A DNA stretch of 23,119 nt. It comes from SFTJ01 sp905210415. GTDB lineage: Bacteria > Bacteroidota > Bacteroidia > Bacteroidales > Muribaculaceae. Shown one piece after another: positions 7,232-16,443 of this stretch; position 1 is the stretch's first letter; each line of letters begins with the position of its first letter. Location: positions 1 to 23,119 of the forward strand of contig CABSDC010000036.1 of the NCBI GenBank assembly GCA_902476295.1, read 5' to 3'. Under the pieces are notes generated by a model. The model had not been told where the DNA came from. It saw nothing but the letters and a program-made list of their open reading frames with translations, and did no database searches. Made by a program: the position numbers and the translations under genes.

Positions 7232-7524
7232 TTGCACCCCTGCTCTACCCTCTTCTACGCGCCACACAAGAGGCGTAAGGAGACCCTTCACATTTACAAA
7301 CGCAAATCAGCCTCAATATGCGCACTTACACGCTCATTATTAAGGTTGTTAATAACTTTTTGGCAAAAAATCAAATTCCGATATGTAAACTCAGCGGAAT
7401 TATTCCTATCTTTACGGCGGAATATCGGGTGTATTGTACCCTTTTGTATAACTAATACATTATCAGTGTATTACACCATAATGATTGAATTAGAGATTGA
7501 TTTGAATTTGTAAATCTATTTTAT
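7232..7524 (+). promoter_or_regulatory. Leader/control region upstream of the dcw cluster
   Basis: This 293-nt gap separates the Sir2 gene from rsmH. I see no mraZ and no credible coding sequence; the open frame at 7232-7513 has no recognisable similarity. Inverted repeats are aattccg/cggaatt (7374-7380, 7395-7401) and taataca/tgtatta (7453-7459, 7467-7473), the latter overlapping the odd palindrome gtgtattacac (7466-7476). TATCTTTA (7407-7414) is one mismatch from the -7 consensus but lacks a clear -33 partner. A weak hairpin (cctctt 7249-7254, aagagg 7268-7273) may end the Sir2 transcript. Confidence 0.4.
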
Positions 7525-8433
7525 ATGGGCGAAATCACATATCACACACCGGCACTGCTCAACGAGTGCATCGACGGACTGGATATTAAACCCGACGGCA
7601 CTTATGTCGACGTCACCTTTGGCGGCGGCGGTCATTCGCGTGCCATCGTGCAAAATCTCGGCGCCAACGGACACCTATATGGTTTCGACCAAGACATGGA
7701 CGCCTATGCCAACCGCATCGACGATCCACGGTTTACATTCGTACACAGCAACTTCGCTTTTCTATCAAATTTTATGCGCTACCACGGCGTGGAAGGCGTT
7801 GACGGCATACTCGCCGACCTTGGCGTGTCGTTTCACCACTTCGACGACAAGGAACGCGGCTTCTCGTTTCGCTTCGACGGCAACCTCGACATGCGCATGA
7901 ATCAAGACAGCAAACGCGACGCAAAAGCCATCCTACAAGAATATTCCGAGGAACAACTCGCCAACATTCTCTATCTCTACGGCGAACTCAAGCAATCGCG
8001 ACGCATGGCGGCTGCCATAGTGAAAGCCCGCAACAAGACACCGCTCACCACTGTGCAGCAACTGCTCGACGTGGTGCGACCATTCATCAAGCCTCAACAC
8101 GAGAAGAAAGAACTCGCGCAAGTGTTTCAAGCGCTGCGCATCGAAGTGAACGACGAAATATCGGTGCTCAAAGCCCTGCTCACCCAATCGCTGAAGGTGC
8201 TCAAGCCCGGCGGACGACTCGTGATAATCACCTACCACTCGCTGGAAGACCGACTGGTGAAAAACTTCTTTCGAAGCGGCAACGTGGAGGGAAAAATGGA
8301 AAAAGACTTCTTCGGACGCGTAGACACGCCATTCAAGTTGGTCAACAACAAGGTGATTGTGCCAAGCGACGAGGAGGTGGAGCGAAACCCACGCTCACGA
8401 TCAGCAAAACTAAGAATAGCCACACGACTATAA
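7525..8433 (+). CDS. rsmH: 16S rRNA (cytosine1402-N4)-methyltransferase RsmH (MraW)
   Basis: A 302-residue SAM-dependent methyltransferase that modifies N4 of C1402 in the 16S rRNA decoding centre. The opening YHTPALLNECIDGL is typical of RsmH. SAM-binding motif I is YVDVTFGGGGHS (27-38). Further family markers are DLGVSFHHFDDKERGFSFR, MRMNQ, and the C-terminal ITYHSLEDRLVKNFF with RNPRSRSAKLR. Length is normal (about 300). It is the first gene of the dcw cluster here. In most bacteria, including Bacteroides as I recall, mraZ precedes it, but no mraZ is seen. The gap to the next gene is 32 nt, so co-transcription is likely. Confidence 0.97.
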   Translation: MGEITYHTPALLNECIDGLDIKPDGTYVDVTFGGGGHSRAIVQNLGANGHLYGFDQDMDAYANRIDDPRFTFVHSNFAFLSNFMRYHGVEGVDGILADLGVSFHHFDDKERGFSFRFDGNLDMRMNQDSKRDAKAILQEYSEEQLANILYLYGELKQSRRMAAAIVKARNKTPLTTVQQLLDVVRPFIKPQHEKKELAQVFQALRIEVNDEISVLKALLTQSLKVLKPGGRLVIITYHSLEDRLVKNFFRSGNVEGKMEKDFFGRVDTPFKLVNNKVIVPSDEEVERNPRSRSAKLRIATRL

Positions 8434-8465
8434 CACACTGAGGAAAAATCATATAATCAAGCATC

Positions 8466-8834
8466 ATGGCAAAAAAGGAGAACATAGAATCTGACAACAA
8501 ACGACAACCACTGCAAGAATCACGCAGCGAACACTTGTTTGTGCGCCTCTACAAAGGTCAGATTGTGCCTTATCACTTCTTTAAACGACACTGGATGCTC
8601 GTGGTGGTGGTAATATCAATGATATTGATGTCTATTGCCAACAAATATGATTGCCAATCAAAAATCACTGAAATAAAACACCTCGAAAAAGACTTGCTCG
8701 TGGAGCAAGCCAATAGAGTGGACGCAAGCGCTCGCTACAACTCGCTCATCCGCGAGAGCAGCATGAAGCGACTCGTAGACACTATGCGCATCGATCTCAT
8801 TTCACCAGAAAGCCCATCTTTCAATCTCAAATAG
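8466..8834 (+). CDS. ftsL: FtsL-like divisome protein
   Basis: A 122-residue bitopic protein: a cytoplasmic N-terminus of about 42 residues rich in charge, one membrane segment (43-59, MLVVVVISMILMSIAN), and a predicted periplasmic coiled coil (about 62-100) ending in RLVDTMRIDLI. Sequence similarity among FtsL proteins is weak, so the call rests on topology, size and position between rsmH and ftsI, where Bacteroidetes carry their FtsL-like gene. FtsL is expected to act with an FtsB-like partner and FtsQ to activate the FtsW-FtsI synthase. The stop codon lies 1 nt before the ftsI start, suggesting translational coupling. Confidence 0.8.
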   Translation: MAKKENIESDNKRQPLQESRSEHLFVRLYKGQIVPYHFFKRHWMLVVVVISMILMSIANKYDCQSKITEIKHLEKDLLVEQANRVDASARYNSLIRESSMKRLVDTMRIDLISPESPSFNLK

Positions 8835-8835
8835 T

Positions 8836-10905
8836 ATGAAGCAGAACAACAAGAGAAACATAATATTCCGATTTGAGCTGGTGATAGCATTGATGCTGAT
8901 ATTCTCCTTCCTCATATTTCTGGAGCTCCTGCGCACCACATGGATTTCTAGCGACAAATGGAACGAGAAAGCCGAAAGCCTCATCACTAAGGAAAGCCTT
9001 ATCGTGCCTAAGCGCGGCAATATCTATAGTGACAACGGAAGCATTCTCGCTGCCGACATATCGTTTTTCAACGCTTGCATCGACTTCAAGTCGGAGGGAC
9101 TCGACGATAAAATGATGCGCGACTCCATCCCCGTGCTCAGCGACAGCCTTGCCAACTTCCGACCAGGCAAGTCGGCTCGCGAATGGCGCACTGCGCTTGA
9201 GGAGCAACTCAACAAGCGCACCAACCGCGCATTCACTCTATTCACCAAGCTCACCAACAACGACGTGAAACGCCTGCGCACATTCCCTTTCCTAAAGGGG
9301 AAACGCAACAAAACCGGCTTCTACACCACGTCGATGGTGTCGCGCACCAAGCCTTTCGGCTCAATGGCTTCGCGAAGCATAGGTAGCGTGGGCGAGAACG
9401 ACGAACACGAAATACATGGCCGCTCTGGTCTGGAGATGGCGCTCGACAAATATCTCTATGGCAAAAAGGGTGTATACGAGAAGGTGCAAGTGACCACCGG
9501 TATGGCTAACACCGTGAAAGAGCCAGCCGTACCCGGCTACGACGTCACCACCACCATCAACGTTGCCCTGCAGGACATCGTGGAGGAAGAACTATCTAAA
9601 CAACTGCTTGAATGCGACGCTCAATGGGGCACCGCAGTGCTTATGGAAGTGTCTACCGGCGAAATAAAAGCCATCAGCAACCTGGAGTGGAACGCCAAAG
9701 AAAACAACTATGTGGAGGGCGTAAACCACGCGGTGCTTGGCTACGAACCGGGCTCAATCATGAAACCGATAACCATGATGATGGCTCTCGAAGACGGATT
9801 GGTGAGCGATATCAACGCGCCTATTGTCACCGGTCGCTCGGTGATCTACGAAGGCCGAGCCATCAACGACCCTCACGGCGGTGACGCACTCACGCCACGC
9901 CAAATCATGGAGACGTCGTCAAACATCGGTATGTCGAAAATCATCACTTCAGGATTTTCAAAAGATAAGAAATACGCCAAAAGCCCAGGTAAATTCCGCG
10001 ACCGTCTGGAAGAGATGGGCTTCTTCGAACCATTCAACACCGGCATCGCAGGTGAGCAACTGCCTCGCGTGGCACGACTGGGCAACAAGCGCGCCGACCG
10101 CATTGCGCTCACCCGCATGGCTTATGGCTACTCTACACTCATCCCGCCACTGCGCACCCTCGCCATGTATAACGCCATTGCCAACCATGGCCGATATGTG
10201 CGTCCGCACTTGGTAAAGAAATTCTCGCGCGCTGGCGAGCCAGACTCGATTGTGCCAGTGACGTATGTGCGCCAACACGTGTGCGACTCGGTCAACGCCG
10301 AGAAACTCAAGATTATGCTTCACGACGTGGTTTGGGGCCAACACGGCACCGGACGCTCACTCAAGGACGAAAAAGTGGAACTTGCGGGTAAAACCGGCAC
10401 CTGCTACACCACCAAAGAGGGTCGCTACACCACCACCAAGCGTTTGGCATTCTGCGGATTTTTCCCTTATCAAAATCCTAAGTACTCATGCATCGTGGTG
10501 ATGCTCGGCGCCAACCGCGGCGCTGCCGGCAGTAGCGGACGCGTGATGCTTGAAGTGGCAAAGAAGATGTATGCCCACGGGCTGCTCGGGCTGGAAGCAA
10601 AGTCAGTAACCGTAGAAAAGCCTGCTGCCGCAACTATATATGCCTCCGACCACAACGACCTTCACCGCCGCGTGACATCGTCGCTCGGCATCAGCGGAGC
10701 GAAATCGTTCGCCTCACCCAAGGCGGCTGCCAAAGGTGGAGTACCAAACGTGAAAGGGCTTAGCGCACGCGAAGCCATAGCGCAACTTGAGAGCGCCGGA
10801 TTGGTGGTGCGCCTGCACGGCAACGGCTACGTTACCAAGCAAAGCATCACTCCAGGCACAGCATATAAGCGAGGTCAACACATCGACCTGCTATTGAGAA
10901 ATTGA
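8836..10905 (+). CDS. ftsI: Septal peptidoglycan transpeptidase FtsI (class B PBP) with PASTA domain
   Basis: A 689-residue class B penicillin-binding protein that cross-links septal peptidoglycan. There is a short cytoplasmic start, one membrane anchor (about 12-31), then the dimerisation region beginning VPKRGNIYSDNGSILA. The transpeptidase domain carries the nucleophile Ser307 in SIMK (307-310), SSN (361-363) and KTG (519-521). A single C-terminal PASTA domain occupies about 633-689 (VPNVKGLSAREAIAQL...), as is usual in Bacteroidetes division PBPs. It should work as a pair with FtsW encoded downstream and be regulated by FtsL/FtsQ. The start is 1 nt after the ftsL-like stop, with 30 nt to murE. 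Confidence 0.96.
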   Translation: MKQNNKRNIIFRFELVIALMLIFSFLIFLELLRTTWISSDKWNEKAESLITKESLIVPKRGNIYSDNGSILAADISFFNACIDFKSEGLDDKMMRDSIPVLSDSLANFRPGKSAREWRTALEEQLNKRTNRAFTLFTKLTNNDVKRLRTFPFLKGKRNKTGFYTTSMVSRTKPFGSMASRSIGSVGENDEHEIHGRSGLEMALDKYLYGKKGVYEKVQVTTGMANTVKEPAVPGYDVTTTINVALQDIVEEELSKQLLECDAQWGTAVLMEVSTGEIKAISNLEWNAKENNYVEGVNHAVLGYEPGSIMKPITMMMALEDGLVSDINAPIVTGRSVIYEGRAINDPHGGDALTPRQIMETSSNIGMSKIITSGFSKDKKYAKSPGKFRDRLEEMGFFEPFNTGIAGEQLPRVARLGNKRADRIALTRMAYGYSTLIPPLRTLAMYNAIANHGRYVRPHLVKKFSRAGEPDSIVPVTYVRQHVCDSVNAEKLKIMLHDVVWGQHGTGRSLKDEKVELAGKTGTCYTTKEGRYTTTKRLAFCGFFPYQNPKYSCIVVMLGANRGAAGSSGRVMLEVAKKMYAHGLLGLEAKSVTVEKPAAATIYASDHNDLHRRVTSSLGISGAKSFASPKAAAKGGVPNVKGLSAREAIAQLESAGLVVRLHGNGYVTKQSITPGTAYKRGQHIDLLLRN

Positions 10906-10935
10906 CAGACAACATACTTTTTATATAACATAGAT

Positions 10936-12402
10936 ATGATGAAATCACTCCGACAAATAATACAAAGCATCAAGCCCATACAGATAGTGGGCAATGCCGA
11001 CGTAGCCATTAGCGACGTGGTGTGCGATAGCCGCAAAGCCGCAAAGGGTTCGCTTTTCGTGGCTGTCAATGGCGTGGCTGTAGATGCCCACCAATTCATA
11101 CCCAACGTGGTAGCAGCAGGTGCATCTGCCGTAGTGTGCGAGCATCTGCCTGAGCAAATCAGCGACGATGTGACTTTTGTAGTGGTGAAAAACAGCACCG
11201 AAGCGCTTCCGTTTATCGCTGGCGAGTGGTACGACCACCCTTCTGAACACCTCACTCTGGTGGGTGTGACCGGCACTAACGGCAAAACCACCATCGCCAC
11301 TCTGCTCTATGAAATGGCAGAACTGATGGTATATAAGGCTGGATTGCTCTCTACCGTGCGAAATATCATCCACAAGAGCGAGCAAGATGCCAAGCAGACC
11401 ACCCCTGACCCTCTCACACTCAACCAACTCTTGCACGAGATGGTGGAGCAGGGTTGCGAATACGCATTTATGGAGGTGAGCAGCCACTCTTGCGTGCAAC
11501 ACCGCATCAACGGCCTGCACTTTAAGGGAGGCATTTTCACCAACCTCACTCGCGATCACCTCGACTTCCACAAGACTATGGACAACTATATCCATGCAAA
11601 GAAATCGTTCTTCGACGGACTGCAAGCCGACGCTTTCGCCATCACCAACATCGACGACAAGCAAGGCCTCACAATGACACAAAACACCAAGGCGCAATGC
11701 CGCACCTACTCGTTGCGCGCACTTGCCGACTATAAATGCCGCATCGTGGAGAGCCGCCTCAACGGCACCTCGCTCAACATCAACGGCAAGGACCTTGAGG
11801 TGATGTTTACCGGCAAATTCAATGCCTACAACCTCACAGCCGTGTATGGCACATGCCTTATGCTTGGCTGGCAAGAGGACGACGTGCTCGTGAAGATGAG
11901 CCTGCTCGTGCCTGTGGCCGGACGTTTCCAGACATTCCTTTCGCCTCGCGGCTACACAGCTGTGGTTGACTATGCCCACACCCCCGACGCAATCGTCAAT
12001 GTGCTTTCAAGCATCAAGGAAGTACTCGGCAATAAGGGCGAAATTATCACCGTGGTGGGTTGTGGCGGCAATCGCGATGCCGGCAAGCGACCTATCATGG
12101 CTCGCGAAGCAGCTCAGCGCAGCAACCGTGTGATTCTCACAAGCGACAACCCTCGCTTTGAAGACCCTGAAGCAATCCTAAAGGATATGCAAGCGGGCCT
12201 CGACGACGACACTCGCAGCAAAGCGCTCACCATCACCGACCGACGCGAAGCCATACGCGTGGCATGCCAACTCGCCAATGCCGGCGACGTGGTGCTTGTG
12301 GCTGGCAAGGGTCATGAGACATATCAAGAAGTGAAGGGTGTTAAGCACCACTTCGACGACAGAGAAGTTATCAACAGCATTTTCCAAGACGAAAAAGCAT
12401 AA
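10936..12402 (+). CDS. murE: UDP-MurNAc-tripeptide synthetase MurE (meso-DAP adding)
   Basis: A 488-residue cytoplasmic Mur ligase that adds the third stem-peptide residue to UDP-MurNAc-L-Ala-D-Glu using ATP. The N-terminal substrate domain contains DVVCDSRKAAKGSLFVAV. The ATP-binding loop is GTNGKTT (113-119). Further markers are EVSSHS, NLTRDHLDFH and VDYAHTPDA. The motif DNPR (404-407) is the hallmark of enzymes that use meso-diaminopimelate rather than lysine, so the wall is probably of the DAP type. Two ATG codons stand in tandem at 10936 and 10939; the first is used. It lies 30 nt after ftsI and 26 nt before mraY. Confidence 0.97.
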   Translation: MMKSLRQIIQSIKPIQIVGNADVAISDVVCDSRKAAKGSLFVAVNGVAVDAHQFIPNVVAAGASAVVCEHLPEQISDDVTFVVVKNSTEALPFIAGEWYDHPSEHLTLVGVTGTNGKTTIATLLYEMAELMVYKAGLLSTVRNIIHKSEQDAKQTTPDPLTLNQLLHEMVEQGCEYAFMEVSSHSCVQHRINGLHFKGGIFTNLTRDHLDFHKTMDNYIHAKKSFFDGLQADAFAITNIDDKQGLTMTQNTKAQCRTYSLRALADYKCRIVESRLNGTSLNINGKDLEVMFTGKFNAYNLTAVYGTCLMLGWQEDDVLVKMSLLVPVAGRFQTFLSPRGYTAVVDYAHTPDAIVNVLSSIKEVLGNKGEIITVVGCGGNRDAGKRPIMAREAAQRSNRVILTSDNPRFEDPEAILKDMQAGLDDDTRSKALTITDRREAIRVACQLANAGDVVLVAGKGHETYQEVKGVKHHFDDREVINSIFQDEKA

Positions 12403-12428
12403 ACTCCACATATTAATTGTAAATAAGC

Positions 12429-13691
12429 ATGTTATACAGTCTTTACGAATTACTCAGCAGCTACGACATCCCTGGAGGTAGACTCATGTCGTATATAACA
12501 TTCCGATCGGGCGTTGCACTCGTGCTCTCGCTATTTATCTCCATCGTCATCGGACGCCGCATCATCAATCGCCTGCAACTGATGCAGGTGGGAGAAATCG
12601 TGCGCGACCTCGGGCTCGAAGGACAAATGAGCAAGAAAGGCACACCTACGATGGGCGGTATCATCATTATCATTGCCATAGTGGTGCCATGTCTGCTTGT
12701 CGGCAACCTCTCTAACGTGTATATGCTGCTAATGATATTCTCCACAATCTGGCTCGGCTGCCTGGGCTTCGCCGACGACTACCTGAAAATCGCCCGCAAC
12801 AACAAGGACGGCCTGAAGGGCAAGTTTAAGATTGTAGGTCAAGTGGGACTCGGACTCGTGGTGGGCGTCACTATGTATCTCAGCCCCGACATCGTGATGC
12901 GCGAAAACGTGGAGGTGGTAAACCGCGAAAGCAAAGAAGTGGTTATCAGCCACAAAACCACCAACGAGAAAGCCACACAGACCACCATCCCATTTGTGAA
13001 GAACAACAACTTCGACTATGCTTCGTGCACCAAGTGGCTTGGCAAACACGCACAGACCGGCGGATGGATACTCTTCATCCTCGTCACCATATTCGTAATC
13101 ACAGCCGTGAGCAACGGTGCCAACCTCACCGACGGACTCGACGGTCTCTGCACAGGCACCTCGGCGGTGATAGGCGTGGCACTTGCCATAATGTGCTATC
13201 TGGGAGGCAACGTGATATATTCAAGTTACCTCAACATCATGTATATACCAAACAGCGCAGAGCTGGTGGTGTTTGCCGCCGCATTCATCGGTGCCACCAT
13301 CGGTTTCCTTTGGTATAACTCATTCCCTGCGCAAGTGTTTATGGGCGACACCGGCAGCCTCACGCTGGGTGGACTGATTGCCGTGTTTGCCATCCTCATC
13401 CGCAAGGAATTGCTCATTCCTATCCTATGCGCCATCTTCTTCGTTGAAGACCTCTCTGTAATGATACAGGTGGCTTACTTCAAATACACCAAGCGACGCA
13501 CTGGCGTGGGACGACGCATCTTCAAGATGACACCTCTGCACCACCACTTCCAGAAACCTGGCAATGCTGGCATCGACGCCATCATTCAGCGCCCGCTGCA
13601 AGCCATCCCAGAATCAAAGATTGTGATGAGATTCACTCTCGTGGCAATATTCCTGGCTGTGGTGACATTCGTAACACTCAAGATTAGATAA
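12429..13691 (+). CDS. mraY: Phospho-MurNAc-pentapeptide translocase MraY
   Basis: A 420-residue polytopic inner-membrane enzyme that transfers phospho-MurNAc-pentapeptide to undecaprenyl phosphate, giving lipid I. Visible motifs are KKGTPTMGG (69-77), the metal-binding DDY (116-118), NLTDGLDG (232-239), FMGDTGS (304-310) and the HHH motif (371-373) in MTPLHHHFQ. It is about 60 residues longer than the E. coli enzyme. The extra length is mostly a hydrophilic insertion at about 153-205 (rich in K, E, T and N) between membrane segments, predicted to face the periplasm; a longer MraY is common in Bacteroidetes. It follows murE by 26 nt and precedes murD by 38 nt. Confidence 0.97.
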   Translation: MLYSLYELLSSYDIPGGRLMSYITFRSGVALVLSLFISIVIGRRIINRLQLMQVGEIVRDLGLEGQMSKKGTPTMGGIIIIIAIVVPCLLVGNLSNVYMLLMIFSTIWLGCLGFADDYLKIARNNKDGLKGKFKIVGQVGLGLVVGVTMYLSPDIVMRENVEVVNRESKEVVISHKTTNEKATQTTIPFVKNNNFDYASCTKWLGKHAQTGGWILFILVTIFVITAVSNGANLTDGLDGLCTGTSAVIGVALAIMCYLGGNVIYSSYLNIMYIPNSAELVVFAAAFIGATIGFLWYNSFPAQVFMGDTGSLTLGGLIAVFAILIRKELLIPILCAIFFVEDLSVMIQVAYFKYTKRRTGVGRRIFKMTPLHHHFQKPGNAGIDAIIQRPLQAIPESKIVMRFTLVAIFLAVVTFVTLKIR

Positions 13692-13729
13692 GAAAATCCA
13701 CAAAAGTATCACATAAACAATTTCACGTT

Positions 13730-15076
13730 ATGGATAACAAGAAAAGAATAGTTGTATTAGGAGGCGGCGAAAGCGGCGCAGGCGCTGCTGTGCTCGCCAA
13801 AGTGAAAGGTTTTGAGGTTTGGCTCAGCGACATGGGCGAAATCAAGGAAAAATACAAAAACCTGCTCAACAGTTACGGCATCGATTGGGAAGAGAAACAC
13901 CACACCGAAGAAAAAATACTCGCTGCCGACGAGGTGATTAAGAGCCCGGGCATTCCTGATAAGGCTCCTATCATCCAGAAAATTCACTCAAAAAACATTC
14001 CGGTAATCTCCGAAATAGAGTTTGCCGGCCGATATACCGACGCCAAGATGGTGTGCATCACCGGTAGCAACGGCAAGACCACTACCACCCTGCTCACCTA
14101 CCATATTCTGCAAAGCGCAGGATTAAACGTGGGCTTGGCTGGCAACGTGGGCAATAGCCTCGCTCTGCAGGTGGCTACTGAGCATCACGACGTGTATGTG
14201 ATTGAGCTCAGCAGTTTCCAACTCGACAACATGTATGAGTTTAAGGCCAACGTGGCTGTGATATTGAATATCACCCCTGACCACCTCGACCGCTACGACT
14301 ATAAGATGGAGAACTATGTGGCTGCGAAATTCCGCATCATGCAGAATCAAACCAGCGAAGACTCATTCATCTTCTGGCAAGACGACCCAATCATCGCTGC
14401 TCAGCTCAAAAATCTCAAGACCGAAGCCCGTATGCTTCCTTTCAGCGAGCACGACGACAGCGACGCTGCAGCCTATGTACACAACGGCGAAATCGTGGTG
14501 AATGCCGGCAATGGCGCGTGGGACATCAACCGCGACGCTTTGTCGCTAAAGGGTCTGCACAACCTCTACAACTCAATGGCAGCTGCCCTTTCGGCTTCTA
14601 TCCTCGACATCAAGAAGGAAACCATCCGCAAGGCTTTGTCTGACTTTCAATCGGTAGAGCACCGTCTGGAATACGTCGACACCATCGCTGGCGTGAGATA
14701 TATCAACGACTCTAAGGCCACCAACGTAAACAGCACTTGGTATGCCCTCGAAAGCATGACCCAACCTACAGTGCTGATTCTCGGCGGCAAAGACAAGGGC
14801 AACGACTACACCGAAATAGAGGATTTCGTGAAGGAAAAGGTGAAAGCCATCGTTTGCCTCGGCGTTGACAACGACAAGTTGCACAAATTCTTCGACGATA
14901 AAGTGCCTGCCATTGCCGATGCACGCAGCATGCAAGAAGCCGTGGAGAAATGCGCACAATTTGCCACAGAAGGCGACACCGTGCTGCTCTCGCCTTGCTG
15001 CGCAAGCTTCGACCTCTTCAAGAGCTACGAAGACCGCGGCGAGCAATTCAAGGCGTGCGTGAAAAATCTTAAGTAA
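13730..15076 (+). CDS. murD: UDP-MurNAc-L-alanine:D-glutamate ligase MurD
   Basis: A 448-residue cytoplasmic ATP-dependent ligase adding D-glutamate to UDP-MurNAc-L-Ala. The N-terminal Rossmann-like domain starts RIVVLGGGESGAGAA. The ATP loop is TGSNGKTTT (111-119). Other markers are ELSSFQLD, NITPDHLDRY, the MENYVAAKF segment holding the lysine expected to be carbamylated, and NDSKATN. The C-terminal LSPCCASFDLFKSYEDRG closely follows the family motif. Length is normal. It lies between mraY and ftsW with gaps of 38 and 29 nt. Confidence 0.97.
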   Translation: MDNKKRIVVLGGGESGAGAAVLAKVKGFEVWLSDMGEIKEKYKNLLNSYGIDWEEKHHTEEKILAADEVIKSPGIPDKAPIIQKIHSKNIPVISEIEFAGRYTDAKMVCITGSNGKTTTTLLTYHILQSAGLNVGLAGNVGNSLALQVATEHHDVYVIELSSFQLDNMYEFKANVAVILNITPDHLDRYDYKMENYVAAKFRIMQNQTSEDSFIFWQDDPIIAAQLKNLKTEARMLPFSEHDDSDAAAYVHNGEIVVNAGNGAWDINRDALSLKGLHNLYNSMAAALSASILDIKKETIRKALSDFQSVEHRLEYVDTIAGVRYINDSKATNVNSTWYALESMTQPTVLILGGKDKGNDYTEIEDFVKEKVKAIVCLGVDNDKLHKFFDDKVPAIADARSMQEAVEKCAQFATEGDTVLLSPCCASFDLFKSYEDRGEQFKACVKNLK

Positions 15077-15105
15077 GCAGTTATAGTTAATAAAACCCTT
15101 AATAA

Positions 15106-16443
15106 ATGGCGCAAACCTACATACAAGAAGAGGAAGAAACCGTGAAAAGCGGCGACCGCTGGATCTGGGGCATCTACATCACGCTGTGCATCATCTCAGT
15201 AATTGAGTCGTACACAGCGCTCAGTCAGGTGGTGGGCAAGCAAGGGCTCTACGCGCCCCTGCTCAAGCACTGCGGTCTGCTCGGATCGGGATTTCTCATT
15301 CTTTGGACCATACAGCGCTTGCACTACACCAAATTTATCTTTTGGATTAAGGCCTACGCGATTCTTGCCTTTGGCAGCGTGGTTGCCGTGCAATTTCTTG
15401 GCGACGACGTAAATGGTGCAGTGCGCGCCATTCCCGTGCCCGGACTTGGCACACTGCAACCAGCCGAATTGGCAAAACTTGCCATTGCCACGGCAATTCC
15501 GCTCGTTGTGTCGCGCTACCAGATATGCAACGGAGTTACTCGCACCGGCGCATTTTGGTCGGTGACAATAGTGTGCTGTTTTGCAGCATTCCTGTTTATG
15601 CAAGGCTTCACCAACACCATGCTCATCATGACCACCAGTATAGTGATTATGTGGGTAGGTGGCATCAAAGTGCGACAACTGGGCGTGGTATTCATCGTTT
15701 ATGCCTTAGTTGGTGCCGGCTTATATACCATCAACAAGAGCAATAAGGAGAAGCAACGCAAGGCTCAGACCGAGATGCAAGCATCGGCAGGCGCCACCTC
15801 CGACAATGCCATCACCGTAGACGAAGACGAAGACGGTGCTTCAGTAGGTCGCTCTTCCACATGGATGAATCGCGTGCTTCGATGGAAACACAATCACGAC
15901 TCGCTGGTGTATATGCCTAAGACCGCCAAAAACGAGCAGGAAATGTATGCCCACATGGCGCAAGCCAACGGCGGAATACTGGGCGTTGGCCCTGGCAACT
16001 CCCGCGAGTGCAGCCGACTGCCTTTGGCCTACTCCGACTATATCTACTCTATCATCGTGGAGGAAACCGGACTCATTGGCGGCGTGATAGTGCTGATACT
16101 ATATCTGTGGATTCTTATCCGCGCCGGACTCATAGCAAGTAGGTGCGCCCGCGCACTACCTGCTCTGCTCATCATGGGTACAGCCGTGATGATTACGTTC
16201 CAGGCTCTGGTGCACATGGCCATCAACACCGGATTATTTCCAGTGTCGGGGCAATCATTACCCCTCATCTCTGAGGGTGGCACATCGGTGTGGTGTATGA
16301 GCGCCGCATTCGGCATTATGCTCAGCGTGAGCCGACATGCAAGTCAAAACACCATCGACAAAATGAAGAAGAAAGACGAGCAGAACCTTCCTAAGGAAGA
16401 GCAAGCTCCTAACCCAATGCAAATAATTATCAACAATGAATAA
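15106..16443 (+). CDS. ftsW: Septal peptidoglycan glycosyltransferase FtsW
   Basis: A 445-residue SEDS-family membrane polymerase that extends glycan strands from lipid II at the septum with FtsI. About ten hydrophobic segments are visible. Family markers are LQPAELAKL (117-125), the catalytic-type Asp311 in LAYSDYIYSII, and PVSGQSLPLISEGGTS near the C-terminus. Two local oddities: the usual RW of the GARRWI motif reads AVRAIPVPG (105-113), and the large extracytoplasmic loop contains a charged insertion (about 211-255) with an acidic patch DEDED (239-243). The stop overlaps the murG start by 8 nt. FtsW is preferred over RodA because of its place in the dcw cluster. Confidence 0.95.
   Translation: MAQTYIQEEEETVKSGDRWIWGIYITLCIISVIESYTALSQVVGKQGLYAPLLKHCGLLGSGFLILWTIQRLHYTKFIFWIKAYAILAFGSVVAVQFLGDDVNGAVRAIPVPGLGTLQPAELAKLAIATAIPLVVSRYQICNGVTRTGAFWSVTIVCCFAAFLFMQGFTNTMLIMTTSIVIMWVGGIKVRQLGVVFIVYALVGAGLYTINKSNKEKQRKAQTEMQASAGATSDNAITVDEDEDGASVGRSSTWMNRVLRWKHNHDSLVYMPKTAKNEQEMYAHMAQANGGILGVGPGNSRECSRLPLAYSDYIYSIIVEETGLIGGVIVLILYLWILIRAGLIASRCARALPALLIMGTAVMITFQALVHMAINTGLFPVSGQSLPLISEGGTSVWCMSAAFGIMLSVSRHASQNTIDKMKKKDEQNLPKEEQAPNPMQIIINNE

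Noticed and set aside
7232..7513. Open frame of 93 codons between the Sir2 gene and rsmH, considered as a degenerate mraZ
   Set aside because: No MraZ signatures such as the DxKGR turn are present, and the frame starts directly after the Sir2 stop without a signal.
10945..11979. Open frame of 344 codons antisense to murE
   Set aside because: It is fully inside murE on the other strand, rich in His and Val from reversed codons, and matches no family I know.
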